Notes: generated by a model from the sequence alone, not told the origin. 64,000 bases of DNA from Rhodobacterales bacterium (GCA_002748285.1 PDSA01000009.1:1-64000), one strand, 5' to 3'. Shown: positions 17,274-28,455, counted from the stretch's first letter. A program made the numbers and translations.

Positions 17274-18276
17274 CTGCCTCAGGCTCAAAACCGGGCCGGG
17301 ACCACATGCGGTTGCAGCGCGAAACCGGCTGTTTTTGCATTCACGCCGGGACATTTTTGCATGATACCGCCCAGAATGCCGAGTCGCACTTGTTCACTGG
17401 GTGGAAATCACCGGCGCAGCAGGGAATCAGGGATGCCAGAAATGGCTTTGGTGGGGGGGATTCAAACAAAGCGATTCGAATTTTTTGAAAAATCTTTGTT
17501 TTCACTCCGTGAACAATCATCTGGATTCATCCAAATTTTGTTAAAAATTTCACTATTGCATTAACGATTTCCACAAAGGGGGAAATGGGGCAAACTTTTC
17601 CCATTCTATGGAAAAATCTGGGCAAGACGCCTCGGAATTGCCACATTACGCGCCGCAAAAACCGACTGGGAAAACCCGCAGAACCTAACCTTTTAGATAG
17701 GTGCCCCACATGCCTCTGAAAATTAAATCGATTTAAAACAATGACTTAATGCATTAACCATTTCTGATACCCGGCGGACGGACTCTGCCAATACATCCCA
17801 AAGACACTTTGCCTTCCCGCCCGCAGCCCAAGATGGATCATCCGATCCCCAAACCGCAATTCTGCCACAAATTTTGCAAATTTCACTTTTTATGGGGTCG
17901 TGGATACGTTAATTAAAGGCAAGCCCATCTGGGGGGCGATATCTGTTAGGCCACGGGGGCGGCCGCACATGAGGGACTGTTTTTTGCAGGAGAAGCATGT
18001 GTGTCCGGTTTGTCTGTTCAGGCAACGTGATGCGCATAAGTTGTGTTAAGAGGGTGGTGTTTTGCGCCCCTTCACAACCTTTACGGGAATAAAATTCCCG
18101 AGCTTCTTTAGCAACATAGCTTCAGTCGGTTGATGTGCGCCGCTCATTGCCTGCCCGGTGTCGTTCTTCGTGTTGGTAAATGTAATTGGGTCGTCCCTGC
18201 TGCGGGGTCGGCCGTTTTAGGAGCCGGACAGACCATAGCGTTCTTGATGGCTATTTAAATTGAGAGGGGATGTAAA
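17274..18276. other. 1-kb non-coding, AT-richer region upstream of the RTX/Hint gene
   Basis: No open frame here resembles a protein; short frames at 17271-17564 (+) and 17527-17709 (-) look accidental. The DNA is visibly more AT-rich than its surroundings, with runs such as AAATTAAATCGATTTAAAAC, a TTAACCAT octamer at 17754-17761 and GTTAATTAA near 17910. It ends with the ribosome-binding site GAGAGGGGA of the next gene. Most likely a long promoter and 5' leader for the secreted protein, possibly with several regulator sites. Confidence 0.5.
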
Positions 18277-21200
18277 ATGCCTATTGAAACGATTTTTGAC
18301 GCGATCCAGCTGTCTGGTGACGCGCCCAACACAGGCGATTCCCTGTCTACTTCCGGTGGTGATCTGGTTGCAGTGAGCGATGGTCTGCAATTCAACACGG
18401 CCGTAGAAGGCCAGATTCAGCTCAATGATACGGTTATGATCGACGGCACCACCTACGCGGTGTCCAATGTGACATCCTATACTGTTGACGCCACGCTCGA
18501 AGATGGATCGGTCTGGCACACCAAGATGTATTCAATTTCGCTGCAAGACAGCGATGGCAACAGCCTGGATTTCCTGGTCAATGCCGATCATGACGCCGTG
18601 GGCGACAGTGACAACCTGCCCGGGATCACACATCTTGATCTTACTGCCCCGGGGACTCTGCCCGATGGTTATGCGATCGTGCCTTTGATCGACTATGACA
18701 ACGAAGTCACCCTGAGCGATTGCGATTGCCCTGAGGCACCTGTGGCCAATGACGACACAGCCACAACCGACGAAGACACCCCGGTGATTATTGACGTTCT
18801 GGCCAATGACACCGACCCCAACGGAGACACGCTGAGCGTGATCGGCACCCCAACTGCACTGCATGGGACGGTGACGGTCAACCCCGATGGCACCTTGGAA
18901 TACACGCCGGATGCGGATTACAACGGCGACGACACCATCACCTATGAAATCAGCGATGGCAATGGTGGCACTGACACCGCTGAGGTCGCCGTGACCATCA
19001 ACCCGGTCAATGACGATCCGGTGGCTGTGGATGACTCTGACACCACCGCTTTGAACACGCCGGTGACCATTGATGTGCTGGCCAATGATACGGATGTTGA
19101 TGGCGATACGCTGAGCATCGTGGGCACTCCGACTTCGCCAGATGGCACCGTTGAGGTGAACGCTGATGGCACCATCACCTTCACGCCAAATGACGGCTTT
19201 ACCGGTGATGCGACCATTGACTATGAGATCACCGATGGTAATGGCGGCAGCGATGCCGCAATCGTCACCGTCACCGTCGAGGCTGGCAACAGCGATCCGA
19301 AGACACTCCGGTGGTCATTGACGTTCTGGCCAACGACACCGATCCTGATGGCGACACGCCGAGCATCACCGGCACTCCGACTGCGCTGCATGGCACGGTG
19401 ACGGTGAACCCTGATGGCACTCTGGAATACACGCCAGACCCTGATTACAACGGCGATGACACCATCACCTATGAAATCAGCGATGGCAATGGTGGCACTG
19501 ACACCGCTGAGGTCGCCGTGACCGTTAACCCGGTCAATGACGATCCGGTGGCTGTGGATGATGCGGACACCACTGCTCTGAACACGCCGGTGGTCATCGA
19601 CGTGCTGGCCAATGATACGGATGTTGATGGCGATACGCTGAGCATCGTTGGCACTCCGACTTCGCCGGATGGCACCGTTGAGGTGAACGCCGATGGCACC
19701 ATCACCTTCACGCCGAATGACGGTTTCACCGGTGATGCGACCATTGATGATTGATTATGACTATACCGGCGACCCTGACGGCGATCTGGTGGATCATGAA
19801 GACGAGATCATACCCGGCGAGGGCCCCAATGATGATATCATCGAAGCCGGGGCTGGCGATGACGTTGTGATCGCAGGTCTGGGTAATGATGAGGTGTTCG
19901 GCGGCGATGGCGATGACGACCTGAACGGCAATGAAGGCGACGACATCCTGTATGGCGAAGACGGTGACGACACCCTTGATGGTGGTGACGGAAACGATGA
20001 TCTGCGCGGCGGCGATGGCGATGACGAAATCATTGGCGGTGACGGCAACGACATCGTTCATGGCGGTGACGGTGATGACATTATTGACACCTCCGGGCCC
20101 GATCCTCTGCCCGATCTGGGTTATCCGGGGCTCTATGATCCTGATGCTGATCCGAACAATGATCGTGACACGGTTAGCGGCGGTGCCGGCGATGACACCA
20201 TCACCACCGGCGATGACGTTGACGTGATTGACGGCGGCACCGGCGATGACACCATCGACGCGGGCTATGATGACGACGTGATTGACGGCGGCGATGGCGA
20301 CGACACCATCATCGGCAATGAAGGCAATGACACCATTGACGGTGGTGCAGGTGATGACACCATCTATGCCGGGGTTGATCCTTCGGTGCCCGATGGCGTC
20401 AACATCCCCGATGATGGCTCCGGCCCCTTCGGCCCCGATCTGGTCCCAGGGAACGGCATGGATGTTGTGCATGGCGGTGACGGCGACGACACCATCTATG
20501 GCGGCGACGATGACGACACCCTGTATGGTGATGACGGCGACGATGTCATCTATGGCGAAATCGACGACGATACGCTTGAGGGCGGTGCCGGCAACGATAC
20601 CCTGTCCGGTGGCCAGGGCGAAGACACCATGACCGGCGGCGATGATCGCGATCTGTTCATCGACATCACGGCAGGCGATGTGATTGACGGCAGCGAAGGC
20701 GGTGACGATTACGACACCCTCGACCTGACCGGTGCAGCCCCGGATGGTGGCTCGCTGAACGTCACCTATGACCCGCTCAACCCGGAAAATGGGCATGTTG
20801 ATTTCCGCGATGCCGATGGCAACATCACCGGTACCATGGAATTCGTGAATATTGAAAACGTGGTTCCCTGTTTTGTCGCCGGTACCCGGATCAAAACCAC
20901 TATGGGCGAGATCGCCGTAGAGGATCTGGAAGTTGGCCAAATGGTGCAAACCATGGATCACGGCCTGCAACCGATCCGCTGGATTGGCTCGGCCAAGCGC
21001 CCTGCCATGGGGGATCTGGCCCCGATCCGCATCCGCAAGGGGACTTTGGGCAATGAGCGTGATCTGTGGGTCTCGCCTCAGCACAGAATGCTGCTGTCGG
21101 GCGCACAGACCGAGATGATGTTTGGTGAATCCGAGGTTCTGGCCACCGCGAAATCTCTGCTCAACGATCATTCGATCACCCGGGTCGAGGGCGGAGAGGT

Positions 21201-21429
21201 TGAGTATTTCCACATCCTGTTCGACTCGCATGAGATCGTCTATGCCGAGGGGGCTCCGAGCGAAAGCTTCCACCCCGGTGAGCAGGGCTGGAAAGCCATG
21301 GATCAGGCCACCCGCGACGAAATTCTGGAGCTGTTCCCCGAACTGGCCTCTGGTGATTTCAGCGACTATGGCCCATCCGCGCGGCTCAGCTTGAAAGCAC
21401 ACGAAGCTGCTGTTCTGAAAGTAAAATAA
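18277..21429 (+). pseudogene. Secreted tandem Ig-like repeat / RTX / Hint protein with two frame breaks
   Basis: A large, acidic, probably type I-secreted surface protein. After a unique N-terminal domain (residues 1-150) come cadherin/Ig-like repeats of the tandem-95 type, each starting PVANDD or PVAVDD with DVLANDTD and EYTPDADYNGDD motifs, in an A-B-A'-B' order with a DNA period of about 528 bp. Then follow calcium-binding RTX nonapeptides (GGDGDD type, 19830-20690) and a C-terminal Hint_2 domain starting at VPCFVAGTRIKT, with the splice cysteine present. The frame breaks near 19298 (GNSDP joins EDTPVVIDV with about 30 bp missing) and is restored near 19747 (TID/DYTGD). The first and last parts are in the same frame. 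Both breaks fall in near-identical repeats, so assembly error is a serious possibility. Confidence 0.8.
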
Positions 21430-21625
21430 GCGCTTTTTAAAACGTAACCCTTGCGGCGATCTTTCTAAGGTTGCCGCAGGGATGTCTGTGTGCCGTTAAT
21501 CCGACATTCCTGAATATGCAGCCATCCCTGACAATGCTGATTTGCGCAATCAATTCTTGTATTGTGCGGCATTGTCAGGGATAATTTCTACGCAGCCCGT
21601 GCCGCTGGGGGCGGGTGTGGAGTGG

Positions 21626-23218
21626 ATGGTGGATATTTCCCAAATGACAGCAGCGGATTTCAGCAAACAGCCCTATGACCTGTTCATCATCGGCGGCGGA
21701 GTCAATGGTTGCGGCATCGCCCGTGACGCCGCCGGGCGGGGGCTTTCGGTGATGCTGGCCGAACAGGGCGATCTGGCACAGGCGACCTCGTCGTCTTCGA
21801 CCAAACTGTTTCACGGGGGGTTGCGCTACCTGGAGTATTTCGAGCTGTCTTTGGTGCGCCAAGCCCTGAAAGAGCGCGAAGTGCTGTTGCAAGCCACTCC
21901 GCATATCAGCCGCCCCATGCGTTTTGTGCTGCCCTATCACCCGGATATGCGGTTTGAAAATAGCACCCCGGCGTCCAGATGGCTGTCGTTTTTCATGCCA
22001 TGGATGAAAGGGCGGCGGCCGGCCTGGATGATCCGGCTGGGGCTGTTTTTGTATGATCATATCGGCGGTCGCAAGCTGCTGCCCGCCACCCGCACCGTGG
22101 ATTTGACCAAAGACAGCGCCGGGGCTCCGCTGCAGGATAAATACCGCAAAGCCTATGAGTATTCTGACGGCTGGGTGGATGACGCCCGGTTGGTGGCGCT
22201 CAATGCCCGCGATGCGGCGATGAACGGTGCCGATATCCGCACCCGTTGCAAAGTTATCCGCGCCACTCGTAAGGGTGATTTGTGGCACATCACCGTGCAG
22301 GGCGTGACCCGAGAAACCTATCGCGCCCGGGCTTTGGTCAATGCCGGTGGTCCTTGGGTGAAACAGCTGCTGGACGGGCCGCTGGATTTTCAGACTCCGG
22401 AAAATATCCGGCTGGTGCGGGGCTCTCACATCGTGGTCAAGCGGCTGTTTGACCATGACCGCGCCTATTTCTTTCAGGGTCAGGACGGGCGGATCATTTT
22501 TGCCATCCCTTATCAGACCGATTTCACCCTGATCGGCACCACTGATGCCGACCACCCGGATGCCGACACTCCGGCCATTTGCACCGAGGCTGAACAAGAC
22601 TACCTCTGCGCCTTCGCCTCGCAGTATTTCAAGCAGCCGGTGCAGACCTCCGATATCGTCTGGAGCTATGCCGGCGTGCGCCCGCTCTATGATGACGGGC
22701 TCAGCTCGGCCTCGGCCACTACCCGCGATTATGCGCTGCGGCTGGTGGATGACGCGCCGGTTGCGCCTTTGCTTAACATTTTCGGCGGCAAGATCACCAC
22801 CTATCGGAAATTATCGGAAAAAGCGCTGCACATGCTCGCGCCGTTCTTTGCCAATATGGGCCCGGACTGGACCAAAACCGCCCCGCTGCCCGGCGGAGAT
22901 TTCCCGTTTGGCGGCGTGGATACACTGCAACAAAAACTGCTACAAGATTACCCTTTTCTCAGTCCCGACTGGGCGCTACGTCTGCTGCGAGCCTATGGCA
23001 CGGATAGCGAAAAAATCCTGCAAGGCGCTGGAAAGATTGAAGATTTAGGCCAGCATTTTGGCCATGATCTGTATGAGGCCGAAATTCGCTGGCTGATCAC
23101 CCATGAATTTGCCCAGACCGCCGAAGATGTGCTGTGGCGGCGCTCAAAGCTGGGTTTGCGGCTGAGCGAGGCCGAACAAAGTGCTCTGGCCCAATTCATG
23201 CTGGAGTGCTGCGGGTGA
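21626..23218 (+). CDS. glpD: Glycerol-3-phosphate dehydrogenase (FAD, quinone-linked)
   Basis: A protein of about 530 residues that oxidises sn-glycerol-3-phosphate to dihydroxyacetone phosphate at the inner membrane, passing electrons to quinone. It has the FAD motif DLFIIGGGVNGCGIARDAAG, the family signature SSSSTKLFHGGLRYLEYFE, the substrate-site segment FAIPYQTDFTLIGTTD, VWSYAGVRPLYDD and FGGKITTYRKLSEKAL, plus the C-terminal alpha-helical GlpD domain. The exact start is uncertain: ATGs at 21626 and 21644 both give plausible N-termini. It overlaps by three bases with a possible GTG start of the next gene. Confidence 0.93.
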   Translation: MVDISQMTAADFSKQPYDLFIIGGGVNGCGIARDAAGRGLSVMLAEQGDLAQATSSSSTKLFHGGLRYLEYFELSLVRQALKEREVLLQATPHISRPMRFVLPYHPDMRFENSTPASRWLSFFMPWMKGRRPAWMIRLGLFLYDHIGGRKLLPATRTVDLTKDSAGAPLQDKYRKAYEYSDGWVDDARLVALNARDAAMNGADIRTRCKVIRATRKGDLWHITVQGVTRETYRARALVNAGGPWVKQLLDGPLDFQTPENIRLVRGSHIVVKRLFDHDRAYFFQGQDGRIIFAIPYQTDFTLIGTTDADHPDADTPAICTEAEQDYLCAFASQYFKQPVQTSDIVWSYAGVRPLYDDGLSSASATTRDYALRLVDDAPVAPLLNIFGGKITTYRKLSEKALHMLAPFFANMGPDWTKTAPLPGGDFPFGGVDTLQQKLLQDYPFLSPDWALRLLRAYGTDSEKILQGAGKIEDLGQHFGHDLYEAEIRWLITHEFAQTAEDVLWRRSKLGLRLSEAEQSALAQFMLECCG

Positions 23219-23244
23219 CCCCGCCTGACCGCGAAGGGGGCCAT

Positions 23245-23745
23245 ATGAGCGCGATCATCCGCGTCAATGACCGGTTCCAGGCCGATTATTGCTACCAGCT
23301 GCAAGCCGCCCCGGGGGCCGATTTCGCCCCGGGTTTTGCTCCGGCCTATACGCCGGCGCAAATGCTGGCCATGGGGGTGTTTGAGGGCAAATACATCAAT
23401 GATTGTCAGGATGAATTCCCCAAGGAGTGGTATGAGGGGGCCAAGCTTTCTGACACGCCAGACCCGTCGCTGAATTATTTTGGCGTCAAAAGCCGTCAGT
23501 CATTGTCAGAATGGCGGCGCAAAGGCTGGATCTATGGGCCGGACCCGCGCGGCTGGTTTCAGTGGTATTGCCGTTATTATATGGGGCGCAGATTGCCCGA
23601 AACCGATGCGATTCAAATCAAACGCTGGCGCGCCTTTGCCCGGCACGCGGGGCAGGTGCGGGCCAACTGCCATCCGGGCGACATCTTTTGCCGACCAAGG
23701 CAACGGCAAGGGCTGCTGCAATGGGCGCATGAGTGTTTGATTTAG
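23245..23745 (+). CDS. Conserved protein of unknown function downstream of glpD
   Basis: A 166-residue soluble protein rich in aromatic residues. It begins MSAIIRVNDRFQADYCYQLQ and has GVFEGKYINDCQDEFPKEWY, WRRKGWIYGPDPRGWFQWYC and RYYMGRRLPETD. I do not know a function, but I believe similar proteins with the DPRGWFQWYCRYY core exist in bacteria and in eukaryotes. The start at 23245 has a GGGGG stretch upstream; a GTG at 23215 overlapping the glpD stop would add ten residues and suggests translational coupling. No known catalytic motif. Confidence 0.65.
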   Translation: MSAIIRVNDRFQADYCYQLQAAPGADFAPGFAPAYTPAQMLAMGVFEGKYINDCQDEFPKEWYEGAKLSDTPDPSLNYFGVKSRQSLSEWRRKGWIYGPDPRGWFQWYCRYYMGRRLPETDAIQIKRWRAFARHAGQVRANCHPGDIFCRPRQRQGLLQWAHECLI

Positions 23746-23806
23746 GTTCAGCAGGCTCTGGCAAGGACACTCCTCACAATTCTGACCCGCTATATTTGTT
23801 TCAGAA

Positions 23807-23960
23807 CGCCGGGCTGCGCCTACCTGGGTAGGCGCTTGTGGTGAGCGTTGAAGCAAACGCAGTTTGTAAAATATTCCACAGCGTTGCACAGTGCTGAAAG
23901 GCTGATTGCGCCTGCCGGGGGGCAGTGCAGGCGCAGCCCGGCCTCGCGGCCGGGCGGGGC
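23807..23960. repeat. Intergenic repeat family, copy B
   Basis: Same layout as copy A: left end GCCGGGCTGCGCCTACCTGG, a middle that includes CCACAGCGTTGCACAGTG, GATTGCGCCTGCCGGGGGGC, and a right end GCAGGCGCAGCCCGGCC followed by a GGCCGGGCGGGGCAG tail. It lies between the convergent ends of the gene at 23245 and priA. Confidence 0.85.
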
Positions 23961-23996
23961 AGTTGGATACGGCACACCGCCGAAAACAAGCTGGTT

Positions 23997-25996
23997 TTAC
24001 AAAAAACTCTGCGGATCAATATCAATCGCCAGACGCACCGAATTGGGCAGCCTGAACTGCCCCACCCAAGCCCGCAGCGCCCCTTGCAGATCAACGCCTT
24101 TTTCCGCCTGCACCAGCAGCCGCACCCGAAAACGCCCCCGGATTTTCGCAATCGGGGCCGGCGCCGGCCCGTAAAGTGCGGCAGATATCCGGCGCAGAGG
24201 GCCATCACGCCGTGCCATTTCTTCGCCCAGTTCAAACACCTCCTCGGCCCGTTCAGAGCTGAGGATGATCCCCGCCATACGCCCAAAAGGCGGCATCCCG
24301 GCCATGCGGCGCTGATCGGCCTCGGCCTGCCAGAAGGCCTCTTCTTCGCCCGATAAGATCGCCCGGATCACCGGATGCATCAGTTGAAAACTGCGCTCGG
24401 CAGCGCGCAAATCCGAGCCCTGCAAGCCCAGATCGGTGTCAATCACCCCGACCAGAGTCAGATTGGGAAAGTTATGCCCCTTGGCCACCATCTGCGTGCC
24501 GATGATGATGTCATACGCCCCGGCGGCGATTTCACCGATCCGGGCCTTCAGCGCCCGGGCCGAGCCGAACAGATCCGAGGATAGCACCGCGATTTTTGCC
24601 TCTGGGAACAAGGTGTTAACCTCTTCGGCCAGCCGCTCGACCCCGGGGCCGACCGGGGCCAGCTTGCCGGCAACGCCGCATTCGGGGCAGGCTTGGGGCA
24701 TGGGTTTGGTCTCGCCGCATTGATGGCACATCAGCCGGTTCTGAAACCGATGCTCGACCATACGCGCATCACAATGATCACAACCGATCTGATGCCCACA
24801 AGCCCGGCAAACCGTGGTCGGCGCATAGCCGCGGCGGTTGATGAACAGCAGCGATTGTTCCCCTGCCTCAATCCGCGTCTGGATCGCCGCCAGCAGGGTG
24901 GGTGAAATCCAGCGCCCCGCCGGGATGTCCTCCTGACGCAGATCAATGCTGCGCATCTGCGGCAGCTGGGCGGTTCCGTAACGGCTGCTCAGCTCAAGGC
25001 GTAAGAGCTGTCATGTTCCTCATCCACCACCACCAGCCCCAGTTCGCGAAACGGCAAAAACAGCGCCGAACGTGCCCCCACCACCAGTTGCACCCCGCCC
25101 TCTGCGGTCATTTTCCACAGGCGGCGGCGCTCGGTCAGGGGGATGCCGGAATGCCATTCGCCGGGTTTGACACCAAAGCGGCCCTGCACCCGGGCGATGA
25201 AATCCGCCGTCAGGGCAATTTCGGGCAACAGCACCAGCGCCTGACGGCCTTGTTTGACGCATTCGGCCACCGCTTCCAGGTAGACTTCGGTCTTGCCCGA
25301 GCCCGTCACCCCCTTAAGCAAGGTGCAACCATAGCCCCCGCCCTGCACCGCCTGCCGCAAAGCCGCGCTGGCCTTGGCCTGATCCGGGGTCAGGGTGACG
25401 GGGCTGAAATTGGGCTGCAACGGCGGGTAAGGCAGATCGCGCGGGCTGTCCTGTTCCAGCACCGCGCCTTGCTGGGCCAGACCTTTGATGACCGAGGGCG
25501 AGACCTCGGCCAGCTGCGCCAGCTCGGCTAGGGTAAAGGACAGGCCCGGATGGGCATCAAGCGCCTCGATCACCCGTTTACGGGCGTCGGTCAGACGTTG
25601 CGGCGGGGTTGTCCCCAGCCGGTAGACTTTGCGCATCGAAGGCGGATCGGACAGCCCCGGCGCCCTCGTGGTCAGCCGCAGCATGGCCGAGAGCGGCGTG
25701 ATGGTGTAATCGGCGGCCCGGGTCAGAAACTGGCGTAATTCCTCGCGCATGGGTGGTGCGTCCAGCACCCGGGTGATCGAGCGGGCCTTGCTGATGTCAA
25801 ACCCGCCGCGCCCCGGCCCCCAGACCACGCCAATCACCTTGCGCGGGCCCAGCGGCACTTGGACAAACGCACCGGCATGGCAGCCGCCCTCGGGCGCTTT
25901 GTAATCCAGCAGTCGGTCCAGCGGTTGGGCGGTTAACACCGAAACCAACATATCCTGATGATAGAAACCGGGCTGGGGCATTTGTTCTCTGATCAT
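23997..25996 (-). pseudogene. priA: Primosomal helicase PriA, disrupted between helicase motifs
   Basis: PriA reloads the replisome at stalled forks. The N-terminal part (25996 to about 25005) has the 3'-end binding domain, Walker A (LLKGVTGSGKTEVYLEA), LPEIALTADF, the motif VVGARSALFLPF and the DEEH box (VVVDEEHDSSY). It then stops within three codons at 24989. The C-terminal part (to 23997) continues in another frame from LELSSRYG and MRSIDLRQ with the zinc-binding cysteines (CRACGHQIGCDHCDARM, CHQCG, CPECG) and motifs TQMVAKGHNFPNLTLVGV. Homologs have about 45 residues between these points, including the conserved SATPS motif, so about 140 bp is missing and the frame is broken. Divergent from fsa, 75 bp away. 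Confidence 0.88.
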
Positions 25997-26071
25997 TTTA
26001 GGCTTTCTGGTGGGCCTGCTTTGCGCTAGCACTAAAGGCGATACCTTAAAAAACAGGCAAGGAAAACCAGG

Positions 26072-26725
26072 ATGCAATTTTTCATTGATACCGCCGAAGT
26101 CGAAGACATCAAAGAGCTAAACGATCTGGGCATGGCCGATGGGGTGACGACGAACCCGTCGCTGATCATGAAATCCGGGCGTGATATTATTGAGGTGACG
26201 AAAGAGATTTGCGGCATCGTTGACGGCCCGGTTTCCGCCGAGGTGGTGGCGATGGACGCCGACGAGATGCTCAAAGAAGGCCGCAAGCTGGCGCAAATCG
26301 CCGATAACATCGCGGTGAAAGTGCCGCTGACATGGGCCGGGCTGAAAACCTGCAAGGCGCTGTCCAGCGAGGGCATCATGGTGAATGTGACCTTATGTTT
26401 TTCCGCCAATCAGGCGCTGCTGGCAGCCAAGGCCGGGGCCACCTTCATTTCGCCCTTTATCGGGCGGCTGGATGATATCAATCTGGATGGGCTGGACCTG
26501 ATCGCCGATATTCGCACGATTTATGACAATTACGGGTTTGACACCCAAATTCTGGCGGCCTCGATCCGGTCGGCCAATCACATGTCGCAATGTGCGCTGA
26601 TCGGGGCGGATGTGGCCACAGCACCACCGGCGGTGATTCGCAAGATGGCAGGTCATGTGCTGACCGATAAGGGGCTGGATGGGTTCATGAAGGATTGGGC
26701 CAAGACGGGGCAGAAAATCCTGTAG
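26072..26725 (+). CDS. fsa: Fructose-6-phosphate aldolase / transaldolase-like enzyme
   Basis: A 217-residue class I aldolase of the small transaldolase (TalC/FSA) subfamily. The N-terminus [15 protein letters not shown], the motif GVTTNPSLI, the Schiff-base lysine in NIAVKVPLT (Lys83), [30 protein letters not shown] and [11 protein letters not shown] are all typical. Many alphaproteobacterial members are annotated as transaldolase; activity cannot be decided from sequence alone. With rpiA it belongs to the non-oxidative pentose phosphate reactions. Confidence 0.9.
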   Translation: MQFFIDTAEVEDIKELNDLGMADGVTTNPSLIMKSGRDIIEVTKEICGIVDGPVSAEVVAMDADEMLKEGRKLAQIADNIAVKVPLTWAGLKTCKALSSEGIMVNVTLCFSANQALLAAKAGATFISPFIGRLDDINLDGLDLIADIRTIYDNYGFDTQILAASIRSANHMSQCALIGADVATAPPAVIRKMAGHVLTDKGLDGFMKDWAKTGQKIL

Positions 26726-26819
26726 ACCGCCGACAGGGCGGCCCCTGCAGGGCTCTGACATCGCTTCGTCCGGCAAAGGCAGCGCCGGGCGGGGCCATTT
26801 TGTTGGGCAGCGCGGGGGC

Positions 26820-27212
26820 TTATAAAAAGCCCTCCTCCACCTCTTCCACGCAATATCCCAGCGCCTCAAGGCCGCTTTCCAGATAGTCCGACAGCAAAGG
26901 GGTGCTGAGCAGATACCGGTCAACCGGGCTGATCGCTTCGGCCTTGGCCTGCGCAATCGCCTCTTGCAACTCAGCCGCGTCAAAGGTGTCGCGGCCAATC
27001 CACATCACCGCAATCAAGGACGCCTTTTCATCGGCGTTCAGATCGGAAATATAGCTGCGCAACTCTGCCTCGGTGCCGTCCCCGGGGCGGTTTTCCAGAA
27101 TGCTTTCGGCACCGGCCTCATCCCCCGGACGATCCCAGCGGCCCACCTTGGCCTCCAGTTCACGGGCGCGGACGATGATACGGGCAATCTTATTCGTGCT
27201 GATTTCTAACAT
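26820..27212 (-). CDS. DUF3775 domain protein
   Basis: A 130-residue acidic cytoplasmic protein starting MLEISTNKIARIIVRARELE, with the DUF3775-typical segment ADEKASLIAVMWIGRDTFDA and TPLLSDYLESGLEALG. Function unknown. I chose the ATG at 27212; the frame is open for 29 codons upstream without family resemblance. It is 67 bp downstream of rmuC on the same strand and convergent with fsa. Confidence 0.8.
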   Translation of the reverse strand: MLEISTNKIARIIVRARELEAKVGRWDRPGDEAGAESILENRPGDGTEAELRSYISDLNADEKASLIAVMWIGRDTFDAAELQEAIAQAKAEAISPVDRYLLSTPLLSDYLESGLEALGYCVEEVEEGFL

Positions 27213-27279
27213 TTTCGGCTTTCCTGCACCACGGTTGAGTCCCGCCCCAAGATAGTCTGAAAACCGCCCTGCGCAAAGA

Positions 27280-28455
27280 TCATTCGTCAGATTTACCAAC
27301 CCGCAGCACTTTTTCCGGGCCGGTTTGCGCTGTCAATTCCTCAAAATCGAAATTATCCAGCCGGGCGGCACGTTTGCCAGCGCGTTCGGCGGCAATACCG
27401 ATGCCCTCCAGATCTTTGCGGGCCTGGTTAAAGTGATTGTCCAGCTTGCCCGCGCGCTCAACCACCATCTCGACATCGCGGTGCAGCATACGCAACACCT
27501 TGCGGATCGCCCCGGCCTGTTCGCGCATCCGGGCGTCCTTTAGAATGGCGCGCATGGTGTTCAGAGTCGCCATGCAGGTGGTGGGCGACACAATCCAGAC
27601 ATGCGCCGCAAAACCGCCGCGTACCAGATCGGGGAAATTGGCGTGCAGCTCTGCATAGACCGCCTCGCTGGGCAGGAACATCAGCGCCCCATCGGCGGTT
27701 TCTCCGTCGATGATATAGCGTTCGGCAATCGCCTTGATATGCGCCTTGACCGACTGCCGGAAGGCTTTGACGGCCTCTTTCGTCTCCCAATCATTGCTGG
27801 CATTGCGCAGCGCCTCATAGGCTTCCAGCGGGAATTTGCTGTCAATCACGATCGGGCCGGGCGGGTTGGGCAGATCAATCAGACAATCGGCGCGGCGGCC
27901 ATTGGACAGGCTAACCTGAAACGCGTAACTATCGGCCGGCAGCGCCTTGGAGACAATATCATTAAGCTGAATTTCCCCGAACGAGCCCCGGGTCTGTTTG
28001 TTCGACAGAATATCCTGCAAGCTGAGCACATCGCCCGAGAGCTTTTCAATATTGCTCTGCGCCTTGTCGATGGTCGCCAGCCGTTCCTGCAACTGCGCCA
28101 GTGAACGGGTGGTTTTGACGGTGCCGCCATGCAGGCTTTCCTGCATATTGGCCTGCACCTCTGCCAGCCGTTGTTCCAGCGTGTTCATCAACTGCGCCTG
28201 CGCCACGGTCTGGGTCTGGCTGACCGCTTGCAATCCGCCGCTGAGCTGCACTTGTCCGTCAGACAGGTTCTGCACATGCTGGCCCAGATAGCCAATCTGC
28301 TGGTTCAGCGGAGCCACCAGCCCCGCCGTCCGCCCCACGCGCCCCATCAGCACGATCAGCAGGACCACCAGCAGCAGCAACAAAGCCGCCACCGCCAGCG
28401 CCATAAGTGGTGCCCATTGGGCCAGTGCCGAGGGGAGGTCGTTCATATCCATCAT
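27280..28455 (-). CDS. rmuC: DNA recombination protein RmuC
   Basis: A 391-residue protein with an N-terminal membrane helix ([21 protein letters not shown]), a coiled coil of about 130 residues and the RmuC nuclease-like domain ([69 protein letters not shown]). RmuC limits DNA inversions at short inverted repeats in E. coli, which is of interest given the many inverted repeats here. Its ATG overlaps the mutL stop (ATGA), so the two repair proteins are translationally coupled. Confidence 0.93.
   Translation of the reverse strand: MMDMNDLPSALAQWAPLMALAVAALLLLLVVLLIVLMGRVGRTAGLVAPLNQQIGYLGQHVQNLSDGQVQLSGGLQAVSQTQTVAQAQLMNTLEQRLAEVQANMQESLHGGTVKTTRSLAQLQERLATIDKAQSNIEKLSGDVLSLQDILSNKQTRGSFGEIQLNDIVSKALPADSYAFQVSLSNGRRADCLIDLPNPPGPIVIDSKFPLEAYEALRNASNDWETKEAVKAFRQSVKAHIKAIAERYIIDGETADGALMFLPSEAVYAELHANFPDLVRGGFAAHVWIVSPTTCMATLNTMRAILKDARMREQAGAIRKVLRMLHRDVEMVVERAGKLDNHFNQARKDLEGIGIAAERAGKRAARLDNFDFEELTAQTGPEKVLRVGKSDE

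Noticed and set aside
17271..17564. 97-codon frame downstream of the sulfate-activation gene
   Set aside because: Overlaps the terminator, lacks a ribosome-binding site and any family features.
19830..20700. Dense short repeats that could be taken for a CRISPR array or minisatellite
   Set aside because: The repeats translate in frame into GGDGDD nonapeptides; period 27 bp, no conserved repeat/spacer structure.
19726..21402. 558-codon open frame antisense to the RTX region
   Set aside because: Arises from the GAT/GGC repeat codons of the RTX region read backwards (Val/Ile/Ala repeats); not a protein.
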